NCBI GenBank assembly: GCA_013115135.1
Contig: JABANP010000412.1
Span: 1 to 49,030, forward strand
DNA length: 49,030 nucleotides
DNA from: Perkinsus olseni
Taxonomy: Eukaryota; Perkinsozoa; Perkinsida; Perkinsidae
Reading direction: 5' to 3'
Shown: one piece after another, positions 18,853-29,906 of the stretch
Layout: the number at the start of each line of letters is the position of its first letter
Position numbering within the stretch: the stretch's first letter is position 1
Program-made: the position numbers and the translations under genes
Notes under the pieces: generated by a model
Databases searched by the model: none
What the model saw: only the letters and a program-made list of their open reading frames with translations
Told to the model about the DNA's origin: nothing

Positions 18853-20370
18853 ACTACCATGAGCGGGCTGCTACGCGGCAGTTCAAACGAATCCGCTCGA
18901 AACAAATTATCATTCAGTGAATGCAATTGTCGAGATCAGTCTCGCACCCCCCGCCGTACCCACTGATACAGTGGCTCTGCAGTACGCGCTCTGTACTGCC
19001 ATATTTTCCTCCTTTCCGCTTACACGAGTGGCAAGAATGTTGCCACGTAGTGCTAAGCACTAAGTGCTCACCTATCTTAACCGTTATTTCTGCCTCCCTT
19101 CGTCATGTCCTCACAGATTGGTGGTCTCATCAATACCATCATTGCCTTGTCGGGGGGTGGCACTACATTTTAGAGTAACATGAAATGAGATTATTCCGTC
19201 TCAGACAAGGTGTAGCCGTCATTGTGATAGCACAACTCGGTCGGTGGCTTCGAACCCATCGTCTTCTCTCTCCCGTCAACTTTCAGCTCGGATTACTTTT
19301 TTCGCCTTCGTCAAGCATCCAGGGCTTGTGGTGTTATGATTAATCCGTGGAGATTCGTCGTCATGCATGGTATTGATAAAGCCAGGTCTGCAACAACGTC
19401 ACCGCTCGACCTCGAAGACCTTCACGTGAGCTCTATCAATCCACTTCTCCTTCCTCCCCACAAGATGGATCTGCTTACGACGTCGTTTCTCAATAGCCAC
19501 TGCAGGCTTCTTCTGAAGAGGAAATACCCCTTCTGGATAGCTCTCGGCTAAGGCTTCTCGTTTCATTGACGAATTCGCTAGGTTTGTAACAAACCTTGCA
19601 AATGGTAGATCGACCGCGACGGTACCTTGGGACGGTCTAGGAGGGTTCCACTTGGGGAAGAGTGCCGACTAATGGACTTCAAGGGAGGAGGAGGACCTGC
19701 TCTTCTGCAGATTGTTGATCACCAGCCAGATTTCCAGATTGATTCCACGGACCGTTACTCGGCGAAGTCGCTTCTTCTTCTGCTTCCAAATCGACATTTT
19801 CCTTTATCAAAACCCCCCGTAGTTCCCCCCTTGTTACTTTCCGTATGCGTCAGCCGGCCATTCCTGGTGGAAAAGCCATCGGTATGGCTGGACTTGGGTA
19901 TCTCACGTTCATGGGATTAGATCATTTTCTGCGGATCAAGAATGATATGCTGATGATATGGTACGCCTAAGTAGGCCTACCCCCGCCACGCATTCGCGAG
20001 TGTCATGGATGCCCTGCACAACTGCAAGGCTTCCATTCGATCGCCCTTGCCATACATGACGGCCTATTTCCTTCCAGGCGAAGTCTTCCTGCTGCGATCA
20101 AAGCTTCCAAGTTGGATAGAATCGGTGAAGATATAATCACCACTTGGGACGAGACAGTGCGAAGGTGACTCTAGTTGACGTGACTCAAACCTGAGCCGTT
20201 GGAAGAAGAGAAGCTGATATAACGATCTTTTTAAGAAGGGCCGCAATAAGGAGCGGCATGTCCGGCTTCACATAGGCTCCCGATGAAATTCGCGTTTGCT
20301 AGAGGGAGCCTGCGTCTAGTCAGTGGTCAGCTGCTAAGTTGAATCGACTCTGAAATGACGGCGAACCTCT
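18853..20370. repeat. Spacer beta, first copy, downstream of LPMO copy 2
   Basis: It is non-coding and resembles the 3' flank of copy 3 (31121-32000). The block around 19375-19435 (CAGGTCTGCAACAACGTCAC, then CTCGAAGACC) recurs near 31570-31625. Its end (about 20090-20165) also resembles 17380-17440, so the spacers share older repeats. Confidence 0.65.
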
Positions 20371-20578
20371 GGAACGCCACTCCCACGAACGCCGATACAA
20401 CCGCCATGGCGCAGGCCGTGGACACGATGTCGAGAGATGGTGGAAGTGTGGTAGGAGCACAACCGCAGAGGGAGCCTATAGAGGCCAGGGCGGTGTGGGC
20501 GGGTGCGAAAACCAAATTATAGTAGAGAACTGCAGCTGTCTACATCATGCTGCGGCAACGAGGGAGTGATGAAACTCC
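20371..20578. repeat. Module A, first copy
   Basis: About 190 bp from GCCGATACAACC to GTGATGAAAC are nearly identical to 33250-33434. On the minus strand both copies are open and would encode a hydrophobic stretch (start codon TTG only, so not a proper ORF). It ends in an inverted repeat: CAACGAGGGAGT and ACTCCCTCGTTG are separated by six bases. Function unknown. Confidence 0.7.
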
Positions 20579-20619
20579 CTCGTTGCCGATACGTACTAGC
20601 TGGAATTCACCGATACGTG

Positions 20620-20803
20620 AGTTCCACTAGTGATCGGTTGGCATTTGAGACTAGTGATTTGGCGGCTTGTTCCGGATTCGGTTCTCTCGCGGATCCATCT
20701 CGGCAGCGCTTGCGACACAGCACTACTCCTCTCTCACCAATCTACCGTCGCTCCCTGCCGACCCGCGCGCCCCCGGTGCGCGCTCCCGTGGCGTGCTAGT
20801 CGG
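20620..20803 (-). repeat. Inverted fragment of the element 3 LTR
   Basis: The reverse complement matches 33463-33649, i.e. the outer end of the left LTR of element 3 together with about 38 bp of its flank. Because flank and LTR moved together, this is a copied junction and not an independent insertion. Confidence 0.75.
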
Positions 20804-21643
20804 TGGTGTTGGGCCTCACGAGGCCACCTATATGCGCTTCTCCTTAGGCAACGTTCTCTTAGCTATTGTGAGCAGGCTGCTCCAGGGTTAGCTGAGCAAG
20901 GAGAACCTTTACGGGCAATCATTCTAGCACTACGGCTTTCCGGCGGAAGTCTTCAGTTTCCCGCCAAATGCCATGTTTTCTTTTGGCCTTTGCTTTTGAT
21001 GCCAAATGTTTCATCTGCGTAGCAACCGGTATGTTCCCTCTTCCAGGGTAGTTTTTCTTCGTCTTTGTTGGTCGTTATCGAGATAGTTACCGTACAATTC
21101 CCTGATGTAGGATACAACCCCACGATGTTGCTCTGCAGTGTCATCGATTAACTCTTCCACATAGGATATACATATGTATATGATTTCCAGGATAACTAGG
21201 ACATAGTTCTCAGTTCTCACCCGGCGATTGGTAGCTCAGGTTGCTCTGCTCCCCTTTCTCGGGCACCCTGTGTTTGTTGTGTTGCGAACCTTCTCGGGGG
21301 TTGGCACGCCATGGTATGATGAATTATAGGATCATCCTATTAGGATGATAGCCTCGGATTCACGAGAAGTATAGAGAATCTCCCGCATGAGTGCGATTTT
21401 ATTGACCGTGAAACGCAGTTATTGTGGTGAAAATATGACCGAAAGTCGTTCTCCTCGCCGACCTCCCCACAGATCCTCGAACAGCTCCTAAGCTCCTGAT
21501 TTTTACCGTCCTCTGAGCTTTGAGTGCGACCAGTCAAATTTCTCGAGAAGAACGGACATCAAAATGGCCGACCATGGCTGTTTGCCGTTGGCGGCATTGC
21601 ATAGTTTTTTGAGGCTTGAATATGACATGTTGATCATGGCATT
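20804..21643. repeat. Spacer alpha, second copy, left part
   Basis: It is a non-coding paralogue of 16551-17345. It normally follows an LPMO gene, but here no LPMO precedes it. It is cut by element 2 at 21643 and resumes at 27419. Confidence 0.7.
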
Positions 21644-21828
21644 GTCGCGATTTACCAACGCGATTGCAAGGTTACAGCGAGATAACTCGATGTAGAGAGT
21701 GGGAAGAGCGTAAAAACCCTGGGATCTCGTTCCGTGGTGGTGCGTCACGTCACGTGACGTGACCTCGTCACGTGCGTTGCGCGTGCGCCGAGCTAACGCG
21801 CATGACGTACGGAGCTATGATCAGCACA
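21644..21828 (-). repeat. 3' LTR of element 2
   Basis: It contains a perfect 20-bp palindrome (GTCACGTCAC joined to its complement) with a central CACGTG and flanking TGACG-type motifs, which look like bZIP/bHLH-type promoter sites. Confidence 0.9.
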
Positions 21829-21960
21829 TCCTCCCAGCCGAAGGGCAAGGCGAACGAGTGGGAAAAAACTTCCTCAGGAAAACGGTATGGACTGAATGAA
21901 TGGAGGTATGTCGAAACGAGAAAGGAAGGGTAACGGATGAATGAGTATGAAGAAAAAAAA

Positions 21961-24900
21961 TCATTGTGTTGTGATCAACTTGTAGAGAGGTTGTTGCATC
22001 TTCTTGTTAGTAGAAAGCTCTCGAAGAAAGTACGTCTGACCCCGAATCTCCTCCACAATGTACGGTCCTCTTGCTAGGGCACCAAGTTTGATAGGGGAGG
22101 GAGTACGAAGGTAGACTTTGTCGCCGATGTTGATTTGCTTGGCAGTATCTCCGAGTCGTTCTCGTGTACGATCTCGATCATCTTCCCATTGTCCCTCAAT
22201 CCAGTCTTCGAGTAGGCCTTCTGGACGAGGTGCGCAGAGTTGAGATTGGTCTTGAGGATAAGTGTGTAGTAGATCCCATGAAGATATGGTACCCCATCTC
22301 GGACGACCATTAGCCAAGGAGACGGCCTCGGAAACGATAGTCTTCCAATCCAGTCGAGGTTTGGTCGATCGCAGCATCTTGAGGTTCTCGTTCAGCGGCC
22401 CGTGGGATCGTTCCCATTTTCCACCGTATCGTGGGCTACCTGGTGGTATCAAATGGTGCTGGACATTGATGGATGAAGTGTAAAGACGAAACGTACCACT
22501 CAGATAACTCTGTCCTCTGTCGGAACATATACGCCTCGGAGTTCCCGCGCGAGCGAAGATTCGCTTCACCGCAGTAACCAATTGGGCCCCATTGGTAGAT
22601 GTTACGGGTTCGGCCTCGACATAGCCCGTAAGAAGATCAGTACATACCACAAGATATTTTTGTTTATCACCATTATTGTCGTATGCGCCGCAGTGATCGA
22701 TCCCAACGCTTGACCAGGGTACTCTGTCGATCTTCTTGGCAGTGGATCCTTGGATAGCAAGTCTTCGAGGTCGTGTCTTTATACATCTGCCGCAAGCAGT
22801 AACCAGTCTCGCTACCATGGGTCTCATTGAAGGCCAGTGGAAGTGTTTTACCAACTCATTGTAGGTGGCGTTGATACCATGATGTGAGTGTCCATGGATA
22901 GATTTGATGATGACCCTCTGAAGATCTCTGTCTTTTGGAGGAACCACATATTGAGTATGGACCAGACCATTGGTATCTTGACGGCAATGGCGTATGACCA
23001 GGTCATTATTATCGATAGACGTGAAAGGTGCTCGTAGTAGACGTTGTCGACCAAAGCGGTATTGTGCGCTTCTGATGACTCTCACCAGTGATGACAATAT
23101 AGGTGGTTGTTCATGATCGGGATCTCCCAGATTCAATGAAGACTTTTGCCACTCTTGAAATGTTTGAGCGAGTCGTCTCTGATGATAAAGAAGGGTAGCG
23201 ATGTCATCGGTGTCGTAGCCAGTGATCTCGTCGCCTCCGTCGTCATCAATTATGGTGTTGTTGATAGCGATCTTAGTAGGTTTGGTTGTGATTTTTGAAG
23301 GAATAGGTATGGGCTCATAATCACCAGGGATAACATAGAAGGCTGGTAGATTTTCCAAACTGTAGATACCAGGGTCTTCCAAGAGAGCGACAAGCTGAGA
23401 TATGTAGGTGAGTCGCTGTGATAGGCCGTCGTTATTTCCGAGTTTGCCACGAGAGGGTGGATCTGCCGGGTTCAACTCGCCGTCGATGTGAGTGAAGAAA
23501 ACTCGAACCTGGGTCTTCTTCTGGAGTTCGTGAACATTATTCCGTATCTTGACCAACCGTCGCTGCTTGACCAACTCGTCAGGGGTCTTAATGATGGTCG
23601 GGCTTCTCCTGAGGCGTGCAAGGTTCACCTCGGAGTCCGTGCAGATGACGAGTTTAGTGACTCCCCAGTAGTCGGCGATGTCAGTGATGAAGTCTCTAAG
23701 GAGTGTGGATGCGACGCATAAGGCATCCAATTCCATCCTCGGGGCAGTAGGTGACGATCCAGCCGGTGTTACGAAGCCTCGTGCCCATATTCTTCTACCA
23801 GTGAGGGTCTCGACGACGATTGCTGAGGCTTTATTCGATGCGTCAATGTAGGCAATGATGGTATCGTAGTCGACATTAGTTGGGTAGAGCTGTCTCGGTG
23901 AAGATGGTGTTTGACGAAGAGAGTATACCCACTGTTCAATGACATGCAACTGCTTTGGGCACAGAGCCGAAGCCTTGCCAGCCAGTGCAACTTGCTGTAA
24001 ATGCAACCGGGCTTTCATCAGGTGTTCGAGATAGAGACCACAGGGATCAAAGAAGGTAGCCAGGAACCGACGGTAGTCATCAACGGTAACCAGTGGTCTC
24101 GACTCGGACTCTCTCGTAGCAGATATGGAGAGAGTGTCGTCATCAGCAGACCAGTGATATCCCAGCATAGAGCCTGATTTCTTCGACGTTCCGTGGGACT
24201 CGACTCTCTTGGCTTCATTCTCTTCGAATCCTCGTTTGTTGGCGTTGCTCAGAACCACGGATAAGACTTGATGGACGAGGTGTCGAGACGATGCTGCCAC
24301 GCTTAGGTCATCCATCAGGATACGCACGCCGTAGTTGGCCACGTTGTCGACTTGTACAGTATGGTGAAGTTCATCGAAACTCTCCGCGAGGTTGTCGTTC
24401 AGCGCGTGTATCAGCGCCCCTGGACTATCGGGTAGACCAAACAATACTCGTTGATAGGAGTAGAGGACGTTGCGCCACCAGAAACATAGGTGCCTTCGGT
24501 CTTCTTCCAATGCGTACTCGACTTGTAGAAAAGCAGCCTGAAAATCACAGGATATGAAGTAGGGGAACCGCCGTAGTAGGTAGATGGAGCTTGTCACATG
24601 CTGCTTGTCGATGTCGGTGAGATTTGGACTGACGATACCGCGTAGGCTGCTGCCGTCGAAAACGGGTCGGACCTTCATGCTGCTCAGCTCATTACCATGC
24701 TTTCGAACAACAGGGAAATGGTTCAGACAAAACTTAGCATCCTTCGGAGAGATGGGTTTGATGTAGCCCTTCTGGCGGAACTTCTCGATCTCGGCGTCGT
24801 ATAGATGAAAGATGCCATCGCGACGGAGCCGACTTTCCAGTTTCTCTGCTAATTTGCGGAAGGCCTCGACATTATTAGTAGGTTTGGGCTTCAACCATTT

Positions 24901-27210
24901 GATGGTGTGCTTGTACCGCGAGGGAGAAGACGTATCGGCCAAGGCACTCGGGTCGTTGTCAACCGTGGATACCGCATTAAGACATTGGTCCTCATCGATA
25001 ACGTCGGCAGTGAAGTCTTCTATGGTAACTCCACAGATGATTGGTGAGTGAGGAAGATCATGAATGTCATCTTTGTTGCTCGTGATGCTAGACACCAGCT
25101 TGTCTTCTTGAGAGTCTTGGTCAGATGATGATGAAGATTCCCTCGTTGGCACCGGACGAGAGGAGAGTAATCGAGAGTAGAAAGCATCCCATAAGGACTT
25201 AAGTTCGGGGTCTAAGGAGCCGATGTTGAGTAGACGATCTTCGTTCTTCGAAAATAGCCATATAGTAGGATCTGTGAACTGTCGGAAAAGGTGAGCACTG
25301 ACCAGTACGTCTTTGCTGAGGTCTTTGATAACAACCACTGGAGCTGAGATACGATGATGACCGTGGATGAAGACCATGTCGTGGATAGGACAATTCTTGA
25401 GAGGTTTACCATCTGCCATGATTGCTGTACATATTGCCTTCGGGTGTGGGACCTCAACACCGCTCTGTATCAACCGGTCAATTGTTGCTTGGCTCACTGC
25501 TGTCATCTCGGCACCAGTGTCAATAAGACCTGTGATAGGAACAGGACCCGCTTTGCCGGCTATTTGCAGAGTTGTCGACCTCAATGGTGATGTAGATACT
25601 TGAGTAGTAGTACCCGCGATGAGGACATTCTCGAAGGTGAGTGTGGTAGTAGCTGTTTTATTGGCAGACGCTTCAGTAGATGTCGTTGGAAGCGGACCAG
25701 GACAATGAAAAGGGTGATGTTTACCTTCTGCAGAGCAACGTGGGCATCTCCGATTTGTGCTTGCAGTACAGCGAGTGGGATCTTGACAACAGTTCTTCCC
25801 AGAACCGATCGTTCTGTTACAATGAACGCACCGACCATCCTTCTCGACAGGGTTTGGGCTTGGACAGTTGCGGTGATGATGGCCTGGTGGATCCACAGTG
25901 TCAAGACATCTCAGACAGCTCCATCGTCTCGGCTTGCCAGGGCCCTTGTTTCCTCGCGGTCGGGATGGCGGACGATCCACAAAGGCGTTGTTGTTGGTGT
26001 CGACTGCGTTGATGAACTTGGGATTATTAGCTTGATGACCAGTCTTCCGGTGAGCATTGGCGAGTTGTCGCACTCTGTCCAGTTGAATGAGTTCATGTAG
26101 GAGCTCGTGATAACCAACCGACGCCATCTTATTGAGACCAACTTCCCTATGGACTGTTGGCAGAGTCATGAGGAGTTTATGCTTGAGAACTCGCTCGTCG
26201 ATAGGGCCTCCTTGAAGTCTCTCGACCTGTTGCCTCGTCTCTTCGAAGAGCTTGAGATAGTCGGATAAAACTTGCTTATCGCCCATAACCAGAGAATTCC
26301 ATCGATACAAGGCTTGGACGAGCTCGGTTTCGGAAGAATATTGATGATGTAGGAGAGAACAGAGTCGCCTGACCTCGGTCCCATAAGCAGCAGCAGTTGC
26401 TTGTGGTTGTGGATTGATCTCTCTTCTAACAGCATCCGATAGAATCTTCAGGAGGTAGAAGTAGTACTCGACTGACGTCCACGCATTGTATGCCGCTGCC
26501 TCATTTGCCGCCTTGAGGATGTCGCTGATTGGCCGTTGATCGTCGATGCCTGTGAAGACCTTGCCATTGGGTATAGGAACTGCGTTAGCGGCAGTTCTGG
26601 CGTGATGGATGGTTTTGCCCTCAGCAGGAGACTCTTGATTTGGTAGGACGACAAAGAGAGGATCCTCGAAGAATACTCCGGAGGTAGAGACCGGAGCACC
26701 TGCGGTGACGCCTTGAGGTGAGGGAGAGACGGCTGGGCTTTGGGAGGTTCCTGTGGTAGCGGGTGTGGCAGCATTCTCGGGAGTAGCAGGGTTCCTAGAA
26801 CCGTAGCTGAGGAACTCTCTGTTATCGTTTTCGTCATCCTCGGAAGTCTCGATGTCAAAGTTGTCGGGAGCTGTGGGGATCTCCAAGTCAACGGGGACGT
26901 CTTCTGGAGCTAGGGGTCTGCCTTGGATACCGATGTTCTTGCCGATGAGGACTGTCTCTAGGCTGATGCGCCACTGTGTCGTATGAGAGCTAGGGATCCA
27001 TGCACCGAGGAAAGGACGGTTGTCCAGATTGAAGTAGTGTACCGAATCACCGAGAAGAGGAGCGCAGACCGTGGCAATGTGAGCTTCCACTATGATGAAC
27101 ATTGCATGACCCGACTCAGAGCTTCGTAAGACTTGAGCGGGAGCATATCTGTCCTTGTTGGGGAGCTTGAAGTACCGTAGAGCAGGAGTAGGCGTAGTTG
27201 TAGAAGGCAT
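21961..27210 (-). CDS. Gag-Pol polyprotein of element 2, intact
   Basis: It is one 1749-codon frame from an ATG that lies 18 bases inside the 5' LTR. Gag occupies about residues 1-400. Cysteine/histidine clusters at 432-449, 461-475 and 489-503 are knuckle-like but irregular. Protease: D564-T-G-A. RT: catalytic MDD at 966-968, with FDPCG at about 1054. RNase H: D1122, E1160, D1192. Integrase: HHCC-type zinc region ending C1473, C1476, then D1505, D1564 and E1600. A C-terminal GPYIVEEI-like segment resembles the terminal domain of many retroelement integrases. No stop or frameshift is seen, and every catalytic residue looked for is present. Confidence 0.92.
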   Translation of the reverse strand: MPSTTTPTPALRYFKLPNKDRYAPAQVLRSSESGHAMFIIVEAHIATVCAPLLGDSVHYFNLDNRPFLGAWIPSSHTTQWRISLETVLIGKNIGIQGRPLAPEDVPVDLEIPTAPDNFDIETSEDDENDNREFLSYGSRNPATPENAATPATTGTSQSPAVSPSPQGVTAGAPVSTSGVFFEDPLFVVLPNQESPAEGKTIHHARTAANAVPIPNGKVFTGIDDQRPISDILKAANEAAAYNAWTSVEYYFYLLKILSDAVRREINPQPQATAAAYGTEVRRLCSLLHHQYSSETELVQALYRWNSLVMGDKQVLSDYLKLFEETRQQVERLQGGPIDERVLKHKLLMTLPTVHREVGLNKMASVGYHELLHELIQLDRVRQLANAHRKTGHQANNPKFINAVDTNNNAFVDRPPSRPRGNKGPGKPRRWSCLRCLDTVDPPGHHHRNCPSPNPVEKDGRCVHCNRTIGSGKNCCQDPTRCTASTNRRCPRCSAEGKHHPFHCPGPLPTTSTEASANKTATTTLTFENVLIAGTTTQVSTSPLRSTTLQIAGKAGPVPITGLIDTGAEMTAVSQATIDRLIQSGVEVPHPKAICTAIMADGKPLKNCPIHDMVFIHGHHRISAPVVVIKDLSKDVLVSAHLFRQFTDPTIWLFSKNEDRLLNIGSLDPELKSLWDAFYSRLLSSRPVPTRESSSSSDQDSQEDKLVSSITSNKDDIHDLPHSPIICGVTIEDFTADVIDEDQCLNAVSTVDNDPSALADTSSPSRYKHTIKWLKPKPTNNVEAFRKLAEKLESRLRRDGIFHLYDAEIEKFRQKGYIKPISPKDAKFCLNHFPVVRKHGNELSSMKVRPVFDGSSLRGIVSPNLTDIDKQHVTSSIYLLRRFPYFISCDFQAAFLQVEYALEEDRRHLCFWWRNVLYSYQRVLFGLPDSPGALIHALNDNLAESFDELHHTVQVDNVANYGVRILMDDLSVAASSRHLVHQVLSVVLSNANKRGFEENEAKRVESHGTSKKSGSMLGYHWSADDDTLSISATRESESRPLVTVDDYRRFLATFFDPCGLYLEHLMKARLHLQQVALAGKASALCPKQLHVIEQWVYSLRQTPSSPRQLYPTNVDYDTIIAYIDASNKASAIVVETLTGRRIWARGFVTPAGSSPTAPRMELDALCVASTLLRDFITDIADYWGVTKLVICTDSEVNLARLRRSPTIIKTPDELVKQRRLVKIRNNVHELQKKTQVRVFFTHIDGELNPADPPSRGKLGNNDGLSQRLTYISQLVALLEDPGIYSLENLPAFYVIPGDYEPIPIPSKITTKPTKIAINNTIIDDDGGDEITGYDTDDIATLLYHQRRLAQTFQEWQKSSLNLGDPDHEQPPILSSLVRVIRSAQYRFGRQRLLRAPFTSIDNNDLVIRHCRQDTNGLVHTQYVVPPKDRDLQRVIIKSIHGHSHHGINATYNELVKHFHWPSMRPMVARLVTACGRCIKTRPRRLAIQGSTAKKIDRVPWSSVGIDHCGAYDNNGDKQKYLVVCTDLLTGYVEAEPVTSTNGAQLVTAVKRIFARAGTPRRICSDRGQSYLSGTFRLYTSSINVQHHLIPPGSPRYGGKWERSHGPLNENLKMLRSTKPRLDWKTIVSEAVSLANGRPRWGTISSWDLLHTYPQDQSQLCAPRPEGLLEDWIEGQWEDDRDRTRERLGDTAKQINIGDKVYLRTPSPIKLGALARGPYIVEEIRGQTYFLRELSTNKKMQQPLYKLITTQ

Positions 27211-27212
27211 AG

Positions 27213-27224
27213 ATCCCGGTAGAA
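27213..27224 (-). promoter_or_regulatory. Candidate primer binding site, element 2
   Basis: ATCCCGGTAGAA on the plus strand lies four bases from the LTR edge and just upstream of the gag-pol ATG. It is identical to the junction 12-mer of elements 1 and 3. Confidence 0.55.
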
Positions 27225-27228
27225 GAAA

Positions 27229-27414
27229 TGTCGCGATTTACCAACGCGATTGCAAGGTTACAGCGAGATAACTCGATGTAGAGAGTAGGAAGAGCGTAAA
27301 AACCCTGGGATCTCGTTCCGTGGTGGTGCGTCACGTCACGTGACGTGACCTCGTCACGTGCGTTGCGCGTGCGCCGAGCTAACGCGCATGACGTACGGAG
27401 CTATGATCAGCACA
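27229..27414 (-). repeat. 5' LTR of element 2
   Basis: It is the same as the 3' LTR except for one G/A difference in the GAGAGT(G/A)GGAAG stretch. The LTR/flank edge is fixed by the GCAT duplication. Confidence 0.9.
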
Positions 27415-27418
27415 GCAT

Positions 27419-28933
27419 GATCATCATGCGGTTGGTCTAGACGACTCATATTCTTATCCGTTCCATAGCTTCGATGTGACAACCCTGGGTGACCCCGATC
27501 GGCTATGTGGTGAGCTTCAGAATTGGATCACGTCGGTGGGGACATGATCATATCTTGGGACGAGATAGTGCGAAAATGGCTTTTGCCGCATCGAGGCTTT
27601 TCACGGATCTCGATTCTAGATTTGAGACCGCTTCGACTCCTCGGCCTCTGGAACTTCGTGAGTTGCGGGCTGACAGGTCATGCTTCGCGGTAGCAGAGTC
27701 GAATATTGTAGTCCACTTCAGGATCCTCGTTTTCTTCAGTCGCACTGACGAGCTCAAACCTATGGATAACCTAAGATCTTTGACGGCATGCCTCATACTC
27801 CGGTGGAGCAGCTCGACGCATCCACAATTGGCTGCTCAGCGATCAAACGCCACGCTGCCTGTCTTCACTATCACTTTTTCCAGTAATCGTCAAGGCTCCT
27901 TGCTGAAGCACGGAAATAATGCGTCCGTGCTCTTCGTGAAGGAGTGGTTGACTTCCTGAGTCGTTTGGAACCTGCCACATCTTTGCTGACGGGCGCTTTT
28001 CTGTTGGGCAGCGGAACTAGATGCGGGCCTCGCGCACGAGTACAGCATAACCAGGTCCGTGGCAAGCCCAAGTCTGAATCAGCCAAGAGTTGTCGTCACT
28101 CCCGGGTGAGTCGGCTCTATCTGAAGATCGATAGAGACCATCTTCGGCCTCCGTACATCCCATACCATATTATTTCCAATTTGGTTAACAAATTAGTGAT
28201 GAATAGTCGAGTCATCACTAGAATGAGGTAGATGACGACGGCGAAAGTAGCGCTTATGTTGTGGCGTTAAAGAAGGGACGCGCTCTCTGCTAGCTCTGAG
28301 CGTCAGTGTGAATCCTGTCACAGCTGCAACTTGTGGTCGATAGAAACTGGCTACGCTCCGCTTGTATCTCGCCCTCGTGGCGGCCCTTCCTGTCGAGTTG
28401 TCTGCGCGTGATACGCACTGCGTTTATTTTGCTCGTCCACAGTGCGTTTTGCGCACACATGCCACCTGAGGTACTGCCAAGTGATCGATACACCCCGTGT
28501 GTCGATGAAAATGCAAGACAGCTCGCCCTGGGAGACAGCCGTGTGTGTCCGTACGAGGCAGTGTACGTCACCGTGGTGCCCTGTGCTGGTGTTTTTGATC
28601 CGCCCGTCCCTCCCTCGAGCGGGATTGTTCCGTGAGAATTTGACAAAATCCGTGAGAATATGAATTTACTCCTCCCTTAAGGGAGGGGCGCCCTGCAGAA
28701 TTGTCTCCTTTCCGGCTAAGCGATTCGCGACATGGGCTCTCTTCCCAATCTTACCTGAACTCGCGGGCGAACGGCTGGGATTTTCAGGTCCAATACGTAC
28801 TGGCTGACTTACAGCTAGGATTGAATCTAGTGGTCCCCTTCGCGTGTGATCTCTCAGATCGCGAGAAGTTGTTACCTCCGCTATTGGCACTCAGTCACCA
28901 GGTCATTCTAATAGATCTCCTTGTGCTTGCCAG
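27419..28933. repeat. Spacer alpha, second copy, right part
   Basis: It continues the paralogy with 17290-17910, but it is about 0.9 kb longer. The extra middle part (27.9-28.5 kb) resembles 32.3-32.75 kb (CTCGCC..GTGGCGGCC..., then ...GATACGCACTG). The open frames in it are not conserved, and no gene is recognised. Confidence 0.65.
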
Positions 28934-29145
28934 CATGCCCCGGCAACCGAACCGAAATGGTTTCGTTTTTCGGTTTCGATTTTTTGTTGAGGGCATCCGT
29001 TTCGATCGGTTTCGGTTCGGATCCGCGTCGCCGAATTTCGTTTTCGTTTCGAATTTTCGGTAATAATTTTCGATTTGATATTTTGACGCTCTGACGATAC
29101 TCAATACTCTTTGATGCTCAGAGAATTTGATTCGAACCATGATAT

Positions 29146-29186
29146 TCTGACCATCTGAGTATCAATTTGATACTCAGATGGTCAGA
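29146..29186. repeat. Perfect palindrome in the MITE
   Basis: Arms of 20 bp with a one-base spacer, extended by partly matching flanks (CCATGAT on both sides). Confidence 0.9.
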
Positions 29187-29472
29187 TCATCATGGTCTTT
29201 TGAGAAGACTCCTCTCTGGACTCTATAGTCTAGATTCGAATCAGTTGTTTCAACTACTCCCGCGGGGTCACACGTCAAAAGGCAATGCTGTAAACGTATA
29301 TCAAAAGGAGCTCGAAGAAATAGAATGCCTAGGCGAAATGGCGGGAGTGGCGCAAGGTAAGGCCACGGAATTTCAGACTCTGGCGATTCACGAAAGATCG
29401 GGTAACGTAGATCGGGTTACGAAAGACCTCCTAGTAAGACCCAGATAATATCATTTGACTGAGCGTCTGTTT

Positions 29473-29523
29473 GTGTCTCATTTCTCAGTCGCTTGCAATG
29501 CAAGCGACTGAGAAATGAGACAC
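29473..29523. repeat. Perfect 24-bp inverted repeat in the MITE
   Basis: Arms 29473-29496 and 29500-29523 are exact complements with a three-base loop. A transcript would form a strong hairpin. Confidence 0.92.
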
Positions 29524-29906
29524 TCTTGCATTTCCTTGCAAGCCTTGCATTTCGCTACCAATCAGCTTCTACAAATATACCAACAATTTCATGCCATGGT
29601 TCAACGGTTGAACTTCAACCCAACGCTACACGATTTGAGTACACATTTTCCCAGTCAGGTGACCTAACTTAGGTCTGGTTACGGCCCATAACTTACGGCT
29701 CGTAAGTAACTCGTAACGATTCGTGACGAGCTTCTAAAGAAAGATAATGTAATTTTGAGCGATCAACCGAACCGAAGTCGAAATTTCGGGTTTTTTTCGG
29801 TTTCGGTTTAGTAGTCCGTTCGCGATTTCGGTTTCGGTCGCTGCTCGACCGAAACCGATACGAAACCGAACTTTTCGCTTTCGGCAGTTTCGTTTGCCGG
29901 GGCATG

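Larger units (their letters stand above)
21644..27414 (-). mobile_element. LTR retrotransposon 2, BEL/Pao-like, complete
   Basis: The LTRs at 21644-21828 and 27229-27414 (~185 bp, TG...CA on the coding strand) differ at one visible position. A 4-bp duplication GCAT flanks the element (21640-21643, 27415-27418). A purine tract (minus-strand reading of 21829-21839) abuts the 3' LTR. A single intact 1749-codon frame fills the interior. The DP-G motif after the RT fits BEL/Pao. The element splits spacer alpha, whose intact paralogue at 17.3 kb serves as the empty site. High LTR identity and an open frame suggest a recent, possibly active copy. Confidence 0.9.
28934..29906. mobile_element. hAT-like MITE upstream of LPMO copy 3
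   Basis: The TIRs start CATGCCCCGGCAA and match over 18 bp with one mismatch. An 8-bp duplication CTTGCCAG flanks it (28926-28933, 29907-29914). The paralogous region upstream of LPMO copy 2 (about 17905-17930) lacks it. An 8-bp target duplication is typical of hAT transposons. There is no transposase ORF. The ends are rich in CGAAACCGAA-type repeats in opposite orientation, and the centre holds two large palindromes. Confidence 0.85.

Noticed and set aside
20327..20515. Minus-strand hydrophobic ORF shared with 33147-33374
   Set aside because: It starts only at TTG, and similarity ends abruptly on both sides; it is treated as part of repeated module A, not as a gene.
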